This document shows, piece by piece, positions 14,241 through 27,463 of a stretch of 64,000 nucleotides of DNA (the stretch's first letter is position 1; every line of letters starts with the position of its first letter). The DNA comes from Acanthosepion lycidas. Its lineage: Eukaryota; Mollusca; Cephalopoda; Sepiida; Sepiidae. The notes below the pieces were generated by a model, which worked only from the letters and a program-made list of their open reading frames with translations, ran no database searches and was not told the origin of the DNA. Position numbers and translations under genes: made by a program. The stretch lies in NCBI GenBank assembly GCA_963932145.1, contig OZ010587.1:105014452-105078451 (forward strand), read 5' to 3'.

Positions 14241-17200
14241 CTTGTGGATTCCAGTCAAGGGCCTGCCTGGTAACACTAGAAGCAGGCTTATGGAGTGGGT
14301 GGCCAATCCATTCCCATTTCCGTTTCTTTATGTCAATTTCGTTTGGGGCTTTCCTGGTCATATCCCACAGTTGGTCGTTGGTGACGACTTCCCTTGTGGA
14401 TTCTAGTCAAGGGCCTGCCTGGTGACACTAGAAGCAGGCTTATGGAGTGGATGGCCAATCCATTCCCATTTCCGTTTCTTGATGTCAATTTCGTTTGGGG
14501 CTTTCCTGGTCCTATCCCACAGTTGGTCGTTGGTGACGACTTCCCTTGTGGATTCCAGTCAAGGGCCTGCCTGGTGACACTAGAAGCAGGCTTATGGAGT
14601 GGATGGCCAATCCATTCCCATTTCCGTTTCTTTATGTCAATTTCGTTTGGGGCTTTCCTGGTCCTATCCCACAGTTGGTCGTTGGTGACGACTTCCCTTG
14701 AGGATTCCAGTCAAGGGCCTGCCTGGTGACACTAGAAGCAGGCTTATGGAGTGGATGGCCAATCCATTCCCATTTCCGTTTCTTTATGTCAATTTCGTTT
14801 GGGGCTTTCCTGGTCATATCCCACAGTTGGTCGTTGGTGACGACTTCCCTTGTGGATTCCAGTCAAGGGCCTGCCTGGTGACACTAGAAGCAGGCTTATG
14901 GTGTGGGTGGCCAATCTATCCACATTTCCGTTTCTTTATGTCAATTTCGTTTGGGGCTTTCCTGGTCCTATCCCACAGTTGGTCGTTGGTGACGACTTCC
15001 CTTGTGGATTCCAGTCAAGGGCCTGCCTGGTGACACTAGAAGCAGGCTTATGGAGTGGGTGGCCAATCCATCCCCATTTCCGTTTCTTTATGTCAATTTC
15101 GTTTGGGGCTTTCCTGGTCCTATCCCACAGTTGGTCGTTGGTGACGACTTCCCTTGTGGATTCCAGTCAAGGGCCTGCCTGGTGACACTAGAAGCAGGCT
15201 TATGGAGTGGGTGGCCAATCCATTCCCACTTCCGTTTCTTTATGTCAATTTCGTTTGGGGCTTTCCTGGTCCTATCCCACAGTTGGTCGTTGGTGACGAC
15301 TTCCCTTGTGGATTCCAGTCAAGGGCCTGCCTGGTGACACTAGAAGCAGGCTTATGGAGTGGGTGGCCAATCCATTCCCATTTCCGTTTCTTTATGTCAA
15401 TTTCGTTTGGGGCTTTCCTGGTCCTATCCCACAGTTGGTCGTTGGTGACGACTTCCCTTGTGGATTCCAGTCAAGGGCCTGCTTGGTAACACTAGAAGCA
15501 GGCTTATGGAGTGGGTGGCCAATCCATCCCCATTTCCGTTTCTTTATGTCAATTTCGTTTGGGGCTTTCCTGGTCCTATCCCACAGTTGGTCGTTGGTGA
15601 CGACTTCCCTTGTGGATTCCAGTCAAGGGCCTGCCTGGTGACACTAGAAGCAGGCTTATGGAGTGGGTGGCCAATCCATTCCCACTTCCGTTTCTTTATG
15701 TCAATTTCGGTTGGGGCTTTCCTGGTCCTATCCCACAGTTGGTCGTTGGTGACGACTTCCCTTGTGGATTCCAGTCAAGGGCCTGCCTGGTGACACTAGA
15801 AGCAGGCTTATGGAGTGGGTGGCCAATCCATTCCCACTTCCGTTTCTTTATGTCAATTTCGTTTGGGGCTTTCCTGGTCCTATCCCACAGTTGGTCGTTG
15901 GTGACGACTTCCCTTGTGGATTCCAGTCAAGGGCCTGCTTGGTAACACTAGAAGCAGGCTTATGGAGTGGGTGGCCAATCCATCCCCATTTCCGTTTCTT
16001 TATGTCAATTTCGTTTGGGGCTTTCCTGGTCCTATCCCACAGTTGGTCGTTGGTGACGACTTCCCTTGTGGATTCCAGTCAAGGGCCTGCCTGGTGACAC
16101 TAGAAGCAGGCTTATGGAGTGGGTGGCCAATCCATTCCCACTTCCGTTTCTTTATGTCAATTTCGTTTGGGGCTTTCCTGGTCCTATCCCACAGTTGGTC
16201 GTTGGTGACGACTTCCCTTGTGGATTCCAGTCAAGGGCCTGCCTGGTGACACTAGAAGCAAGCTTATGGAGTGGGTGGCCAATCCATTCCCATTTCCGTT
16301 TCTTTATGTCAATTTCGTTTGGGGCTTTCCTGGTCATATCCCACAGTTGGTCGTTGGTGACGACTTCCCTTGTGGATTCCAGTCAAGGGCCTGCCTGGTG
16401 ACACTAGAAGCAGGCTTATGGAGTGGGTGGCCAATCCATTCCCATTTCCGTTTCTTTATGTCAATTTCGTTTGGGGCTTTCCTGGTCCTATCCCACAGTT
16501 GGTCGTTGGTGACGACTTCCCTTGTGGATTCTAGTCAAGGGCCTGCCTGGTAACACTAGAAGCAGGCTTATGGAGTGGGTGGCCAATCCATTCCCATTTC
16601 CGTTTCTTGATGTCAATTTCGTTTGGGGCTTTACTGGTCCTATCCCACAGTTGGTCGTTGGTGACGACTTCCCTTGTGGATTCTAGTCAAGGGCCTGCCT
16701 GGTAACACTAGAAGCAGGCTTATGGAGTGGGTGGCCAATCCATTCCCATTTCCGTTTCTTGATGTCAATTTCGTTTGGGGCTTTACTGGTCCTATCCCAC
16801 AGTTGGTCGTTGGTGACGACTTCCCTTGTGGATTCCAGTCAAGGGCCTGCCTGGTAACACTAGAAGCAGGCTTATGGAGTGGGTGGCCAATCCATTCCCA
16901 CTTCCGTTTCTTTATGTCAATTTCGTTTGGGGCTTTCCTGGTCATATCCCACAGTTGGTCGTTGGTGACGACTTCCCTTGTGGATTCCAGTCAAGGGCCT
17001 GCCTGGTGACACTAGAAGCAGGCTTATGGAGTGGGTGGCCAATCCATTCCCATTTCCGTTTCTTTATGTCAATTTCGTTTGGGGCTTTCCTGGTCCTATC
17101 CCACAGTTGGTCGTTGGTGACGACTTCCCTTGTGGATTCTAGTCAAGGGCCTGCCTGGTGACACTAGAAGCAAGCTTATGGAGTGGGTGGCCAATCCATT

Positions 17201-20200
17201 CCCATTTCCGTTTCTTTATGTCAATTTCGTTTGGGGCTTTCCTGGTCATATCCCACAGTTGGTCGTTGGTGACGACTTCCCTTGTGGATTCCAGTCAAGG
17301 GCCTGCCTGGTGACACTAGAAGCAGGCTTATGGAGTGGGTGGCCAATCCATTCCCATTTCCGTTTCTTGATGTCAATTTCGTTTGGGGCTTTACTGGTCC
17401 TATCCCACAGTTGGTCGTTGGTGACGACTTCCCTTGTGGATTCTAGTCAAGGGCCTGCCTGGTAACACTAGAAGCAGGCTTATGGAGTGGGTGGCCAATC
17501 CATTCCCATTTCCGTTTCTTGATGTCAATTTCGTTTGGGGCTTTACTGGTCCTATCCCACAGTTGGTCGTTGGTGACGACTTCCCTTGTGGATTCCAGTC
17601 AAGGGCCTGCCTGGTAACACTAGAAGCAGGCTTATGGAGTGGGTGGCCAAACCATTCCCATTTCCGTTTCTTGATGTCAATTTCGTTTGGGGCTTTACTG
17701 GTCCTATCCCACAGTTGGTCGTTGGTGACGACTTCCCTTGTGGATTCTAGTCAAGGGCCTGCCTGGTAACACTAGAAGCAGGCTTATGGAGTGGGTGGCC
17801 AATCCATTCCCATTTCCGTTTCTTGATGTCAATTTCGTTTGGGGCTTTACTGGTCCTATCCCACAGTTGGTCGTTGGTGACGACTTCCCTTGTGGATTCC
17901 AGTCAAGGGCCTGCCTGGTAACACTAGAAGCAGGCTTATGGAGTGGGTGGCCAATCCATTCCCATTTCCGTTTCTTGATGTCAATTTCGTTTGGGGCTTT
18001 ACTGGTCCTATCCCACAGTTGGTCGTTGGTGACGACTTCCCTTGTGGATTCTAGTCAAGGGCCTGCTTGGTAACACTAGAAGCAGGCTTATGGAGTGGGT
18101 GGCCAATCCATTCCCATTTCCGTTTCTTGATGTCAATTTCGTTTGGGGCTTTACTGGTCCTATCCCACAGTTGGTCGTTGGTGACGACTTCCCTTGTGGA
18201 TTCCAGTCAAGGGCCTGCCTGGTAACACTAGAAGCAGGCTTATGGAGTGGGTGGCCAATCCATTCCCACTTCCGTTTCTTTATGTCAATTTCGTTTGGGG
18301 CTTTCCTGGTCATATCCCACAGTTGGTCGTTGGTGACGACTTCCCTTGTGGATTCCAGTCAAGGGCCTGCCTGGTGACACTAGAAGCAGGCTTATGGAGT
18401 GGGTGGCCAATCCATTCCCATTTCCGTTTCTTTATGTCAATTTCGTTTGGGGCTTTCCTGGTCCTATCCCACAGTTGGTCGTTGGTGACGACTTCCCTTG
18501 TGGATTCTAGTCAAGGGCCTGCCTGGTGACACTAGAAGCAGGCTTATGGAGTGGATGGCCAATCCATTCCCATTTCCGTTTCTTGATGTCAATTTCGTTT
18601 GGGGCTTTACTGGTCCTATCCCACAGTTGGTCGTTGGTGACGACTTCCCTTGTGGATTCCAGTCAAGGGCCTGCCTGGTGACACTAGAAGCAGGCTTATG
18701 GAGTGGGTGGCCAATCCATTCCCATTTCCGTTTCTTTATGTCAATTTCGTTTGGGGCTTTCCTGGTCATATCCCACAGTTGGTCGTTGGTGACGACTTCC
18801 CTTGTGGATTCTAGTCAAGGGCCTGCCTGGTAACACTAGAAGCAGGCTTATGGAGTGGGTGGCCAATCCATTCCCATTTCCGTTTCTTGATGTCAATTTC
18901 GTTTGGGGCTTTACTGGTCCTATCCCACAGTTGGTCGTTGGTGACGACTTCCCTTGTGGATTCCAGTCAAGGGCCTGCCTGGTGACACTAGAAGCAGGCT
19001 TATGGAGTGGGTGGCCAATCCATTCCCATTTCCGTTTCTTTATGTCAATTTCGTTTGGGGCTTTCCTGGTCATATCCCACAGTTGGTCGTTGGTGACGAC
19101 TTCCCTTGTGGATTCTAGTCAAGGGCCTGCCTGGTGACACTAGAAGCAGGCTTATGGAGTGGATGGCCAATCCATTCCCATTTCCGTTTCTTGATGTCAA
19201 TTTCGTTTGGGGCTTTCCTGGTCCTATCCCACAGTTGGTCGTTGGTGACGACTTCCCTTGTGGATTCCAGTCAAGGGCCTGCCTGGTGACACTAGAAGCA
19301 GGCTTATGGAGTGGGTGGCCAATCCATCCCCATTTCCGTTTCTTTATGTCAATTTCGTTTGGGGCTTTCCTGGTCCTATCCCACAGTTGGTCGTTGGTGA
19401 CGACTTCCCTTGTGGATTCCAGTCAAGGGCCTGCCTGGTGACACTAGAAGCAGGCTTATGGAGTGGGTGGCCAATCCATTCCCATTTCCGTTTCTTGATG
19501 TCAATTTCGTTTGGGGCTTTACTGGTCCTATACCAGAGTTGGTCGTTGGTGACGACTTCCCTTGTGGATTCCAGTCAAGGGCCTGCCTGGTGACACTAGA
19601 AGCAGGCTTATGGAGTGGGTGGCCAATCCATTCCCATTTCCGTTTCTTTATGTCAATTTCGTTTGGGGCTTTCCTGGTCATATCCCACAGTTGGTCGTTG
19701 GTGACGACTTCCCTTGTGGATTCTAGTCAAGGGCCTGCCTGGTGACACTAGAAGCAGGCTTATGGAGTGGATGGCCAATCCATTCCCATTTCCGTTTCTT
19801 GATGTCAATTTCGTTTGGGGCTTTACTGGTCCTATACCACAGTTGGTCGTTGGTGACGACTTCCCTTGTGGATTCCAGTCAAGGGCCTGCCTGGTGACAC
19901 TAGAAGCAGGCTTATGGAGTGGGTGGCCAATCCATCCCCATTTCCGTTTCTTTATGTCAATTTCGTTTGGGGCTTTCCTGGTCCTATCCCACAGTTGGTC
20001 GTTGGTGACGACTTCCCTTGTGGATTCCAGTCAAGGGCCTGCCTGGTGACACTAGAAGCAGGCTTATGGAGTGGGTGGCCAATCCATTCCCATTTCCGTT
20101 TCTTTATGTCAATTTCGTTTGGGGCTTTCCTGGTCCTATCCCACAGTTGGTCGTTGGTGACGACTTCCCTTGTGGATTCCAGTCAAGGGCCTGCCTGGTG

Positions 20201-20625
20201 ACACTAGAAGCAGGCTTATGGAGTGGGTGGCCAATCCATTCCCATTTCCGTTTCTTTATGTCAATTTCGTTTGGGGCTTTCCTGGTCCTATCCCACAGTT
20301 GGTCGTTGGTGACGACTTCCCTTGTGGATTCCAGTCAAGGGCCTGCCTGGTGACACTAGAAGCAGGCTTATGGAGTGGGTGGCCAATCCATTCCCATTTC
20401 CGTTTCTTTATGTCAATTTCGTTTGGGGCTTTCCTGGTTTTATCCCACAGTTGGTCGTTGGTGACGACTTCCCTTGTGGATTCCAGTCAAGGGCCTGCCT
20501 GGTGACACTAGAAGCAGGCTTATGGAGTGGGTGGCCAATCCATTCCCATTTCCGTTTCTTTATGTCAATTTCGTTTGGGGCTTTCCTGGTCATATCCCAC
20601 AGTTGGTCGTTGGTGACGACTTCCC

Positions 20626-23600
20626 TTGTGGATTCTAGTCAAGGGCCTGCCTGGTGACACTAGAAGCAGGCTTATGGAGTGGATGGCCAATCCATTCCCA
20701 TTTCCGTTTCTTGATGTCAATTTCGTTTGGGGCTTTACTGGTCCTATACCACAGTTGGTCGTTGGTGACGACTTCCCTTGTGGATTCCAGTCAAGGGCCT
20801 GCCTGGTGTCACAAAGCAGGCTTATGGAGTGGGTGGCCAATCCATCCCCATTTCCGTTTCTTTATGTCAATTTCGTTTGGGGCTTTCCTGGTCCTATCCC
20901 ACAGTTGGTCGTTGGTGACGACTTCCCTTGTGGATTCCAGTCAAGGGCCTGCCTGGTAACACTAGAAGCAGGCTTGTGGAGTGGGTGGCCAATCCATCCC
21001 CATTTCCGTTTCTTGATGTCAATTTCGTTTGCGGATTTCCTGGTCCTATCCCACAGTTGGTCGTTGGTGACGACTTCCCTTGTGGATTCCAGTCAAGGGC
21101 CTGCCTGGTGACACTAGAAGCAGGCTTATGGAGTGGGTGGCCAATCCATCCCCATTTCCGTTTCTTGATGTCAATTTCGTTTGCGGCTTTCCTGGTCCTA
21201 TCCCACAGTTGGTCGTTGGTGACGACTTCCCTTGTGGATTCCAGTCAAGGGCCTGCCTGGTGACACTAGAAGCAGGCTTATGGAGTGGGTGGCCAATCCA
21301 TTCCCACTTCCGTTTCTTGATGTCAATTTCGTTTGGGGCTTTCCTGGTCCTATCCCACAGTTGGTCGTTGGTGACGACTTCCCTTGTGGATTCCAGTCAA
21401 GGGCCTGCCTGGTGACACTAGAAGCAGGCTTATGGAGTGGGTGGACAATCCATTCCCATTTCCGTTTCTTGATGTCAATTTCGTTTGGGGCTTTACTGGT
21501 CCTATACCAGAGTTGGTCGTTGGTGACGACTTCCCTTGTGGATTCCAGTCAAGGGCCTGCCTGGTAACACTAGAAGCAGGCTTATGGAGTGGGTGGCCAA
21601 TCCATTCCCACTTCCGTTTCTTGATGTCAATTTCGTTTGGGGCTTTCCTGGTCCTATCCCACAGTTGGTCGTTGGTGACGACTTCCCTTGTGGATTCCAG
21701 TCAAGGGCCTGCCTGGTGACACTAGAAGCAGGCTTATGGAGTGGGTGGCCAATCCATTCCCATTTCCGTTTCTTGATGTCAATTTCGTTTGGGGCTTTAC
21801 TGGTCCTATACCAGAGTTGGTCGTTGGTGACGACTTCCCTTGTGGATTCCAGTCAAGGGCCTGCCTGGTAACACTAGAAGCAGGCTTATGGAGTGGGTGG
21901 CCAATCCATTCCCACTTCCGTTTCTTTATGTCAATTTCGTTTGGGGCTTTCCTGGTCCTATCCCACAGTTGGTCGTTGGTGACGACTTCCCTTGTGGATT
22001 CCAGTCAAGGGCCTGCCTGGTGACACTAGAAGCAGGCTTATGGAGTGGGTGGCCAATCCATTCCCACTTCCGTTTCTTTATGTCAATTTCGTTTGGGGCT
22101 TTCCTGGTCCTATCCCACAGTTGGTCGTTGGTGACGACTTCCCTTGTGGATTCCAGTCAAGGGCCTGCCTGGTGACACTAGAAGCAGGCTTATGGAGTGG
22201 GTGGCCAATCCATTCCCATTTCCGTTTCTTGATGTCAATTTCGTTTGGGGCTTTCCTGGTCCTATCCCACAGTTGGTCGTTGGTGACGACTTCTCTTGTG
22301 GATTCCAGTCAAGGGCCTGCCTGGTGACACTAGAAGCAGGCTTATGGAGTGGGTGGCCAATCCATTCCCATTTCCGTTTCTTGATGTCAATTTCGTTTGG
22401 GGCTTTCCTGGTCCTATCCCACAGTTGGTCGTTGGTGACGACTTCCCTTGTGGATTCCAGTCAAGGGCCTGCCTGGTGACACTAGAAGCAGGCTTATGGA
22501 GTGGGTGGCCAATCTATCCCCATTTCCGTTTCTTGATGTCAATTTCGTTTGGGGCTTTCCTGGTCCTATCCCACAGTTGGTCGTTGGTGACGACTTCCCT
22601 TGTGGATTCCAGTCAAGGGCCTGCCTGGTGACACTAGAAGCAGGCTTATGGAGTGGGTGGCCAATCCATTCCCATTTCCGTTTCTTGATGTCAATTTCGT
22701 TTGGGGCTTTACTGGTCCTATACCAGAGTTGGTCGTTGGTGACGACTTCCCTTGTGGATTCCAGTCAAGGGCCTGCCTGGTAACACTAGAAGCAGGCTTA
22801 TGGAGTGGGTGGCCAATCCATTCCCATTTCCGTTTCTTGATGTCAATTTCGTTTGGGGCTTTCCTGGTCCTATCCCACAGTTGGTCGTTGGTGACGACTT
22901 CCCTTGTGGATTCCAGTCAAGGGCCTGCCTGGTGACACTAGAAGCAGGCTTATGGAGTGGGTGGCCAATCCATTCCCACTTCCGTTTCTTTATGTCAATT
23001 TCGTTTGGGGCTTTCCTGGTCCTATCCCACAGTTGGTCGTTGGTGACGACTTCCCTTGTGGATTCCAGTCAAGGGCCTGCCTGGTAACACTAGAAGCAGG
23101 CTTGTGGAGTGGGTGGCCAATCCATCCCCATTTCCGTTTCTTGATGTCAATTTCGTTTGGGGCTTTCCTGGTCCTATCCCACAGTTGGTCCTTGGTGACG
23201 ACTTCCCTTGTGGATTCCAGTCAAGGGCCTGCCTGGTGACACTAGAAGCAGGCTTATGGAGTGGGTGGCCAATCCATTCCCATTTCCGTTTCTTGATGTC
23301 AATTTCGTTTGGGGCTTTACTGGTCCTATACCAGAGTTGGTCGTTGGTGACGACTTCCCTTGTGGATTCCAGTCAAGGGCCTGCCTGGTAACACTAGAAG
23401 CAGGCTTATGGAGTGGGTGGCCAATCCATTCCCATTTCCGTTTCTTGATGTCAATTTCGTTTGGGGCTTTCCTGGTCCTATCCCACAGTTGGTCGTTGGT
23501 GACGACTTCCCTTGTGGATTCCAGTCAAGGGCCTGCCTGGTGACACTAGAAGCAGGCTTATGGAGTGGGTGGCCAATCCATTCCCATTTCCGTTTCTTGA

Positions 23601-23847
23601 TGTCAATTTCGTTTGGGGCTTTACTGGTCCTATACCAGAGTTGGTCGTTGGTGACGACTTCCCTTGTGGATTCCAGTCAAGGGCCTGCCTGGTAACACTA
23701 GAAGCAGGCTTATGGAGTGGGTGGCCAATCCATTCCCACTTCCGTTTCTTGATGTCAATTTCGTTTGGGGCTTTCCTGGTCCTATCCCACAGTTGGTCGT
23801 TGGTGACGACTTCCCTTGTGGATTCCAGTCAAGGGCCTGCCTGGTGA
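20626..23847. repeat. Long-range duplicated satellite module, copy 1
   Basis: An ordered series of rare variants marks this block: a ggatggcc monomer, a cttgtggagtgg monomer, two monomers with tttgcgg, a gacttctcttgtgg monomer near 22,290 and an aatctatcccc monomer near 22,511. The same series recurs in the same order at about 40,992-43,900, offset 20,368 bp (134 monomers). The second copy lacks about two monomers near its right end. Part of the series occurs a third time near 38,104-39,000. Confidence 0.75.
20673..20822. repeat. The only length-variant monomer (150 bp)
   Basis: At 20,807-20,815 this monomer reads ggtgtcacaaagc where every other monomer has ggtgacactagaagc or gtaacactagaagc. 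The net loss is 2 bp. Before it all repeat starts fall on one 152-bp grid; after it they all fall on a grid shifted by 2 bp as far as the array's right edge. It therefore serves as a unique landmark. The homologous module near 41 kb lacks the deletion, so the deletion arose after the module was copied. Confidence 0.9.
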
Positions 23848-26800
23848 CACTAGAAGCAGGCTTATGGAGTGGGTGGCCAATCCATTCCCATTTCCGTTTC
23901 TTGATGTCAATTTCGTTTGGGGCTTTACTGGTCCTATACCAGAGTTGGTCGTTGGTGACGACTTCCCTTGTGGATTCCAGTCAAGGGCCTGCCTGGTAAC
24001 ACTAGAAGCAGGCTTATGGAGTGGGTGGCCAATCCATTCCCACTTCCGTTTCTTTATGTCAATTTCGTTTGGGGCTTTCCTGGTCCTATCCCACAGTTGG
24101 TCGTTGGTGACGACTTCCCTTGTGGATTCCAGTCAAGGGCCTGCCTGGTGACACTAGAAGCAGGCTTATGGAGTGGGTGGCCAATCCATTCCCACTTCCG
24201 TTTCTTTATGTCAATTTCGTTTGGGGCTTTCCTGGTCCTATCCCACAGTTGGTCGTTGGTGACGACTTCCCTTGTGGATTCCAGTCAAGGGCCTGCCTGG
24301 TGACACTAGAAGCAGGCTTATGGAGTGGGTGGCCAATCCATTCCCATTTCCGTTTCTTGATGTCAATTTCGTTTGGGGCTTTCCTGGTCCTATCCCACAG
24401 TTGGTCGTTGGTGACGACTTCCCTTGTGGATTCCAGTCAAGGGCCTGCCTGGTAACACTAGAAGCAGGCTTATGGAGTGGGTGGCCAATCCATTCCCACT
24501 TCCGTTTCTTTATGTCAATTTCGTTTGGGGCTTTCCTGGTCCTATCCCACAGTTGGTCGTTGGTGACGACTTCCCTTGTGGATTCCAGTCAAGGGCCTGC
24601 CTGGTGACACTAGAAGCAGGCTTATGGAGTGGGTGGCCAATCCATTCCCATTTCCGTTTCTTGATGTCAATTTCGTTTGGGGCTTTCCTGGTCCTATCCC
24701 ACAGTTGGTCGTTGGTGACGACTTCCCTTGTGGATTCTAGTCAAGGGCCTGCCTGGTAACACTAGAAGCAGGCTTATGGAGTGGGTGGCCAATCCATTCC
24801 CACTTCCGTTTCTTTATGTCAATTTCGTTTGGGGCTTTCCTGGTCCTATCCCACAGTTGGTCGTTGGTGACGACTTCGCTTGTGGATTCCAGTCAAGGGC
24901 CTGCCTGGTGACACTAGAAGCAGGCTTATGGAGTGGGTGGCCAATCCATTCCCATTTCCGTTTCTTTATGTCAATTTCGTTTGGGGCTTTCCTGGTCCTA
25001 TCCCACAGTTGGTCGTTGGTGACGACTTCCCTTGTGGATTCCAGTCAAGGGCCTGCCTGGTAACACTAGAAGCAGGCTTATGGAGTGGGTGGCCAATCCA
25101 TTCCCATTTCCGTTTCTTTATGTCAATTTCGTTTGGGGCTTTCCTGGTCATATCCCACAGTTGGTCGTTGGTGACGACTTCCCTTGTGGATTCCAGTCAA
25201 GGGCCTGCCTGGTAACACTAGAAGCAGGCTTATGGAGTGGGTGGCCAATCCATTCCCATTTCCGTTTCTTTATGTCAATTTCGTTTGGGGCTTTCCTGGT
25301 CATATCCCACAGTTGGTCGTTGGTGACGACTTCCCTTGTGGATTCCAGTCAAGGGCCTGCCTGGTGACACTAGAAGCAGGCTTATGGAGTGGGTGGCCAA
25401 TCCATCCCCATTTCCGTTTCTTTATGTCAATTTCGTTTGGGGCTTTCCTGGTCCTATCCCACAGTTGGTCGTTGGTGACGACTTCCCTTGTGGATTCCAG
25501 TCAAGGGCCTGCCTGGTGACACTAGAAGCAGGCTTATGGAGTGGGTGGCCAATCCATTCCCATTTCCGTTTCTTGATGTCAATTTCGTTTGGGGCTTTAC
25601 TGGTCCTATACCAGAGTTGGTCGTTGGTGACGTCTTCCCTTGTGGATTCCAGTCAAGGGCCTGCCTGGTAACACTAGAAGCAGGCTTATGGAGTGGGTGG
25701 CCAATCCATTCCCACTTCCGTTTCTTGATGTCAATTTCGTTTGGGGCTTTCCTGGTCCTATCCCACAGTTGGTCGTTGGTGACGACTTCCCTTGTGGATT
25801 CCAGTCAAGGGCCTGCCTGGTGACACTAGAAGCAGGCTTATGGAGTGGGTGGCCAATCCATTCCCATTTCCGTTTCTTGATGTCAATTTCGTTTGGGGCT
25901 TTACTGGTCCTATACCAGAGTTGGTCGTTGGTGACGACTTCCCTTGTGGATTCCAGTCAAGGGCCTGCCTGGTAACACTAGAAGCAGGCTTATGGAGTGG
26001 GTGGCCAATCCATTCCCACTTCCGTTTCTTTATGTCAATTTCGTTTGGGGCTTTCCTGGTCCTATCCCACAGTTGGTCGTTGGTGACGACTTCCCTTGTG
26101 GATTCCAGTCAAGGGCCTGCCTGGTGACACTAGAAGCAGGCTTATGGAGTGGGTGGCCAATCCATTCCCACTTCCGTTTCTTTATGTCAATTTCGTTTGG
26201 GGCTTTCCTGGTCCTATCCCACAGTTGGTCGTTGGTGACGACTTCCCTTGTGGATTCCAGTCAAGGGCCTGCCTGGTGACACTAGAAGCAGGCTTATGGA
26301 GTGGGTGGCCAATCCATTCCCATTTCCGTTTCTTGATGTCAATTTCGTTTGGGGCTTTCCTGGTCCTATCCCACAGTTGGTCGTTGGTGACGACTTCCCT
26401 TGTGGATTCCAGTCAAGGGCCTGCCTGGTAACACTAGAAGCAGGCTTATGGAGTGGGTGGCCAATCCATTCCCACTTCCGTTTCTTTATGTCAATTTCGT
26501 TTGGGGCTTTCCTGGTCCTATCCCACAGTTGGTCGTTGGTGACGACTTCCCTTGTGGATTCCAGTCAAGGGCCTGCCTGGTGACACTAGAAGCAGGCTTA
26601 TGGAGTGGGTGGCCAATCCATTCCCATTTCCGTTTCTTGATGTCAATTTCGTTTGGGGCTTTCCTGGTCCTATCCCACAGTTGGTCGTTGGTGACGACTT
26701 CCCTTGTGGATTCTAGTCAAGGGCCTGCCTGGTAACACTAGAAGCAGGCTTATGGAGTGGGTGGCCAATCCATTCCCACTTCCGTTTCTTTATGTCAATT

Positions 26801-27463
26801 TCGTTTGGGGCTTTCCTGGTCCTATCCCACAGTTGGTCGTTGGTGACGACTTCCCTTGTGGATTCCAGTCAAGGGCCTGCCTGGTGACACTAGAAGCAGG
26901 CTTATGGAGTGGGTGGCCAATCCATTCCCATTTCCGTTTCTTTATGTCAATTTCGTTTGGGGCTTTCCTGGTCCTATCCCACAGTTGGTCGTTGGTGACG
27001 ACTTCCCTTGTGGATTCCAGTCAAGGGCCTGCCTGGTAACACTAGAAGCAGGCTTATGGAGTGGGTGGCCAATCCATTCCCATTTCCGTTTCTTTATGTC
27101 AATTTCGTTTGGGGCTTTCCTGGTCATATCCCACAGTTGGTCGTTGGTGACGACTTCCCTTGTGGATTCCAGTCAAGGGCCTGCCTGGTAACACTAGAAG
27201 CAGGCTTATGGAGTGGGTGGCCAATCCATTCCCATTTCCGTTTCTTTATGTCAATTTCGTTTGGGGCTTTCCTGGTCATATCCCACAGTTGGTCGTTGGT
27301 GACGACTTCCCTTGTGGATTCCAGTCAAGGGCCTGCCTGGTGACACTAGAAGCAGGCTTATGGAGTGGGTGGCCAATCCATCCCCATTTCCGTTTCTTTA
27401 TGTCAATTTCGTTTGGGGCTTTCCTGGTCCTATCCCACAGTTGGTCGTTGGTGACGACTTCCC
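23512..27463. repeat. Tandem duplication of a 1,976-bp (13-monomer) block inside the satellite
   Basis: Monomer classes from 23,512 to about 25,487 recur in identical order from 25,488 to about 27,463, an offset of exactly 13 monomers. Differences between the copies are isolated substitutions, such as gacgtcttccc near 25,630 in the second copy and gacttcgcttg near 24,875 in the first. This is one of the youngest-looking large duplications in the array. Confidence 0.75.
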
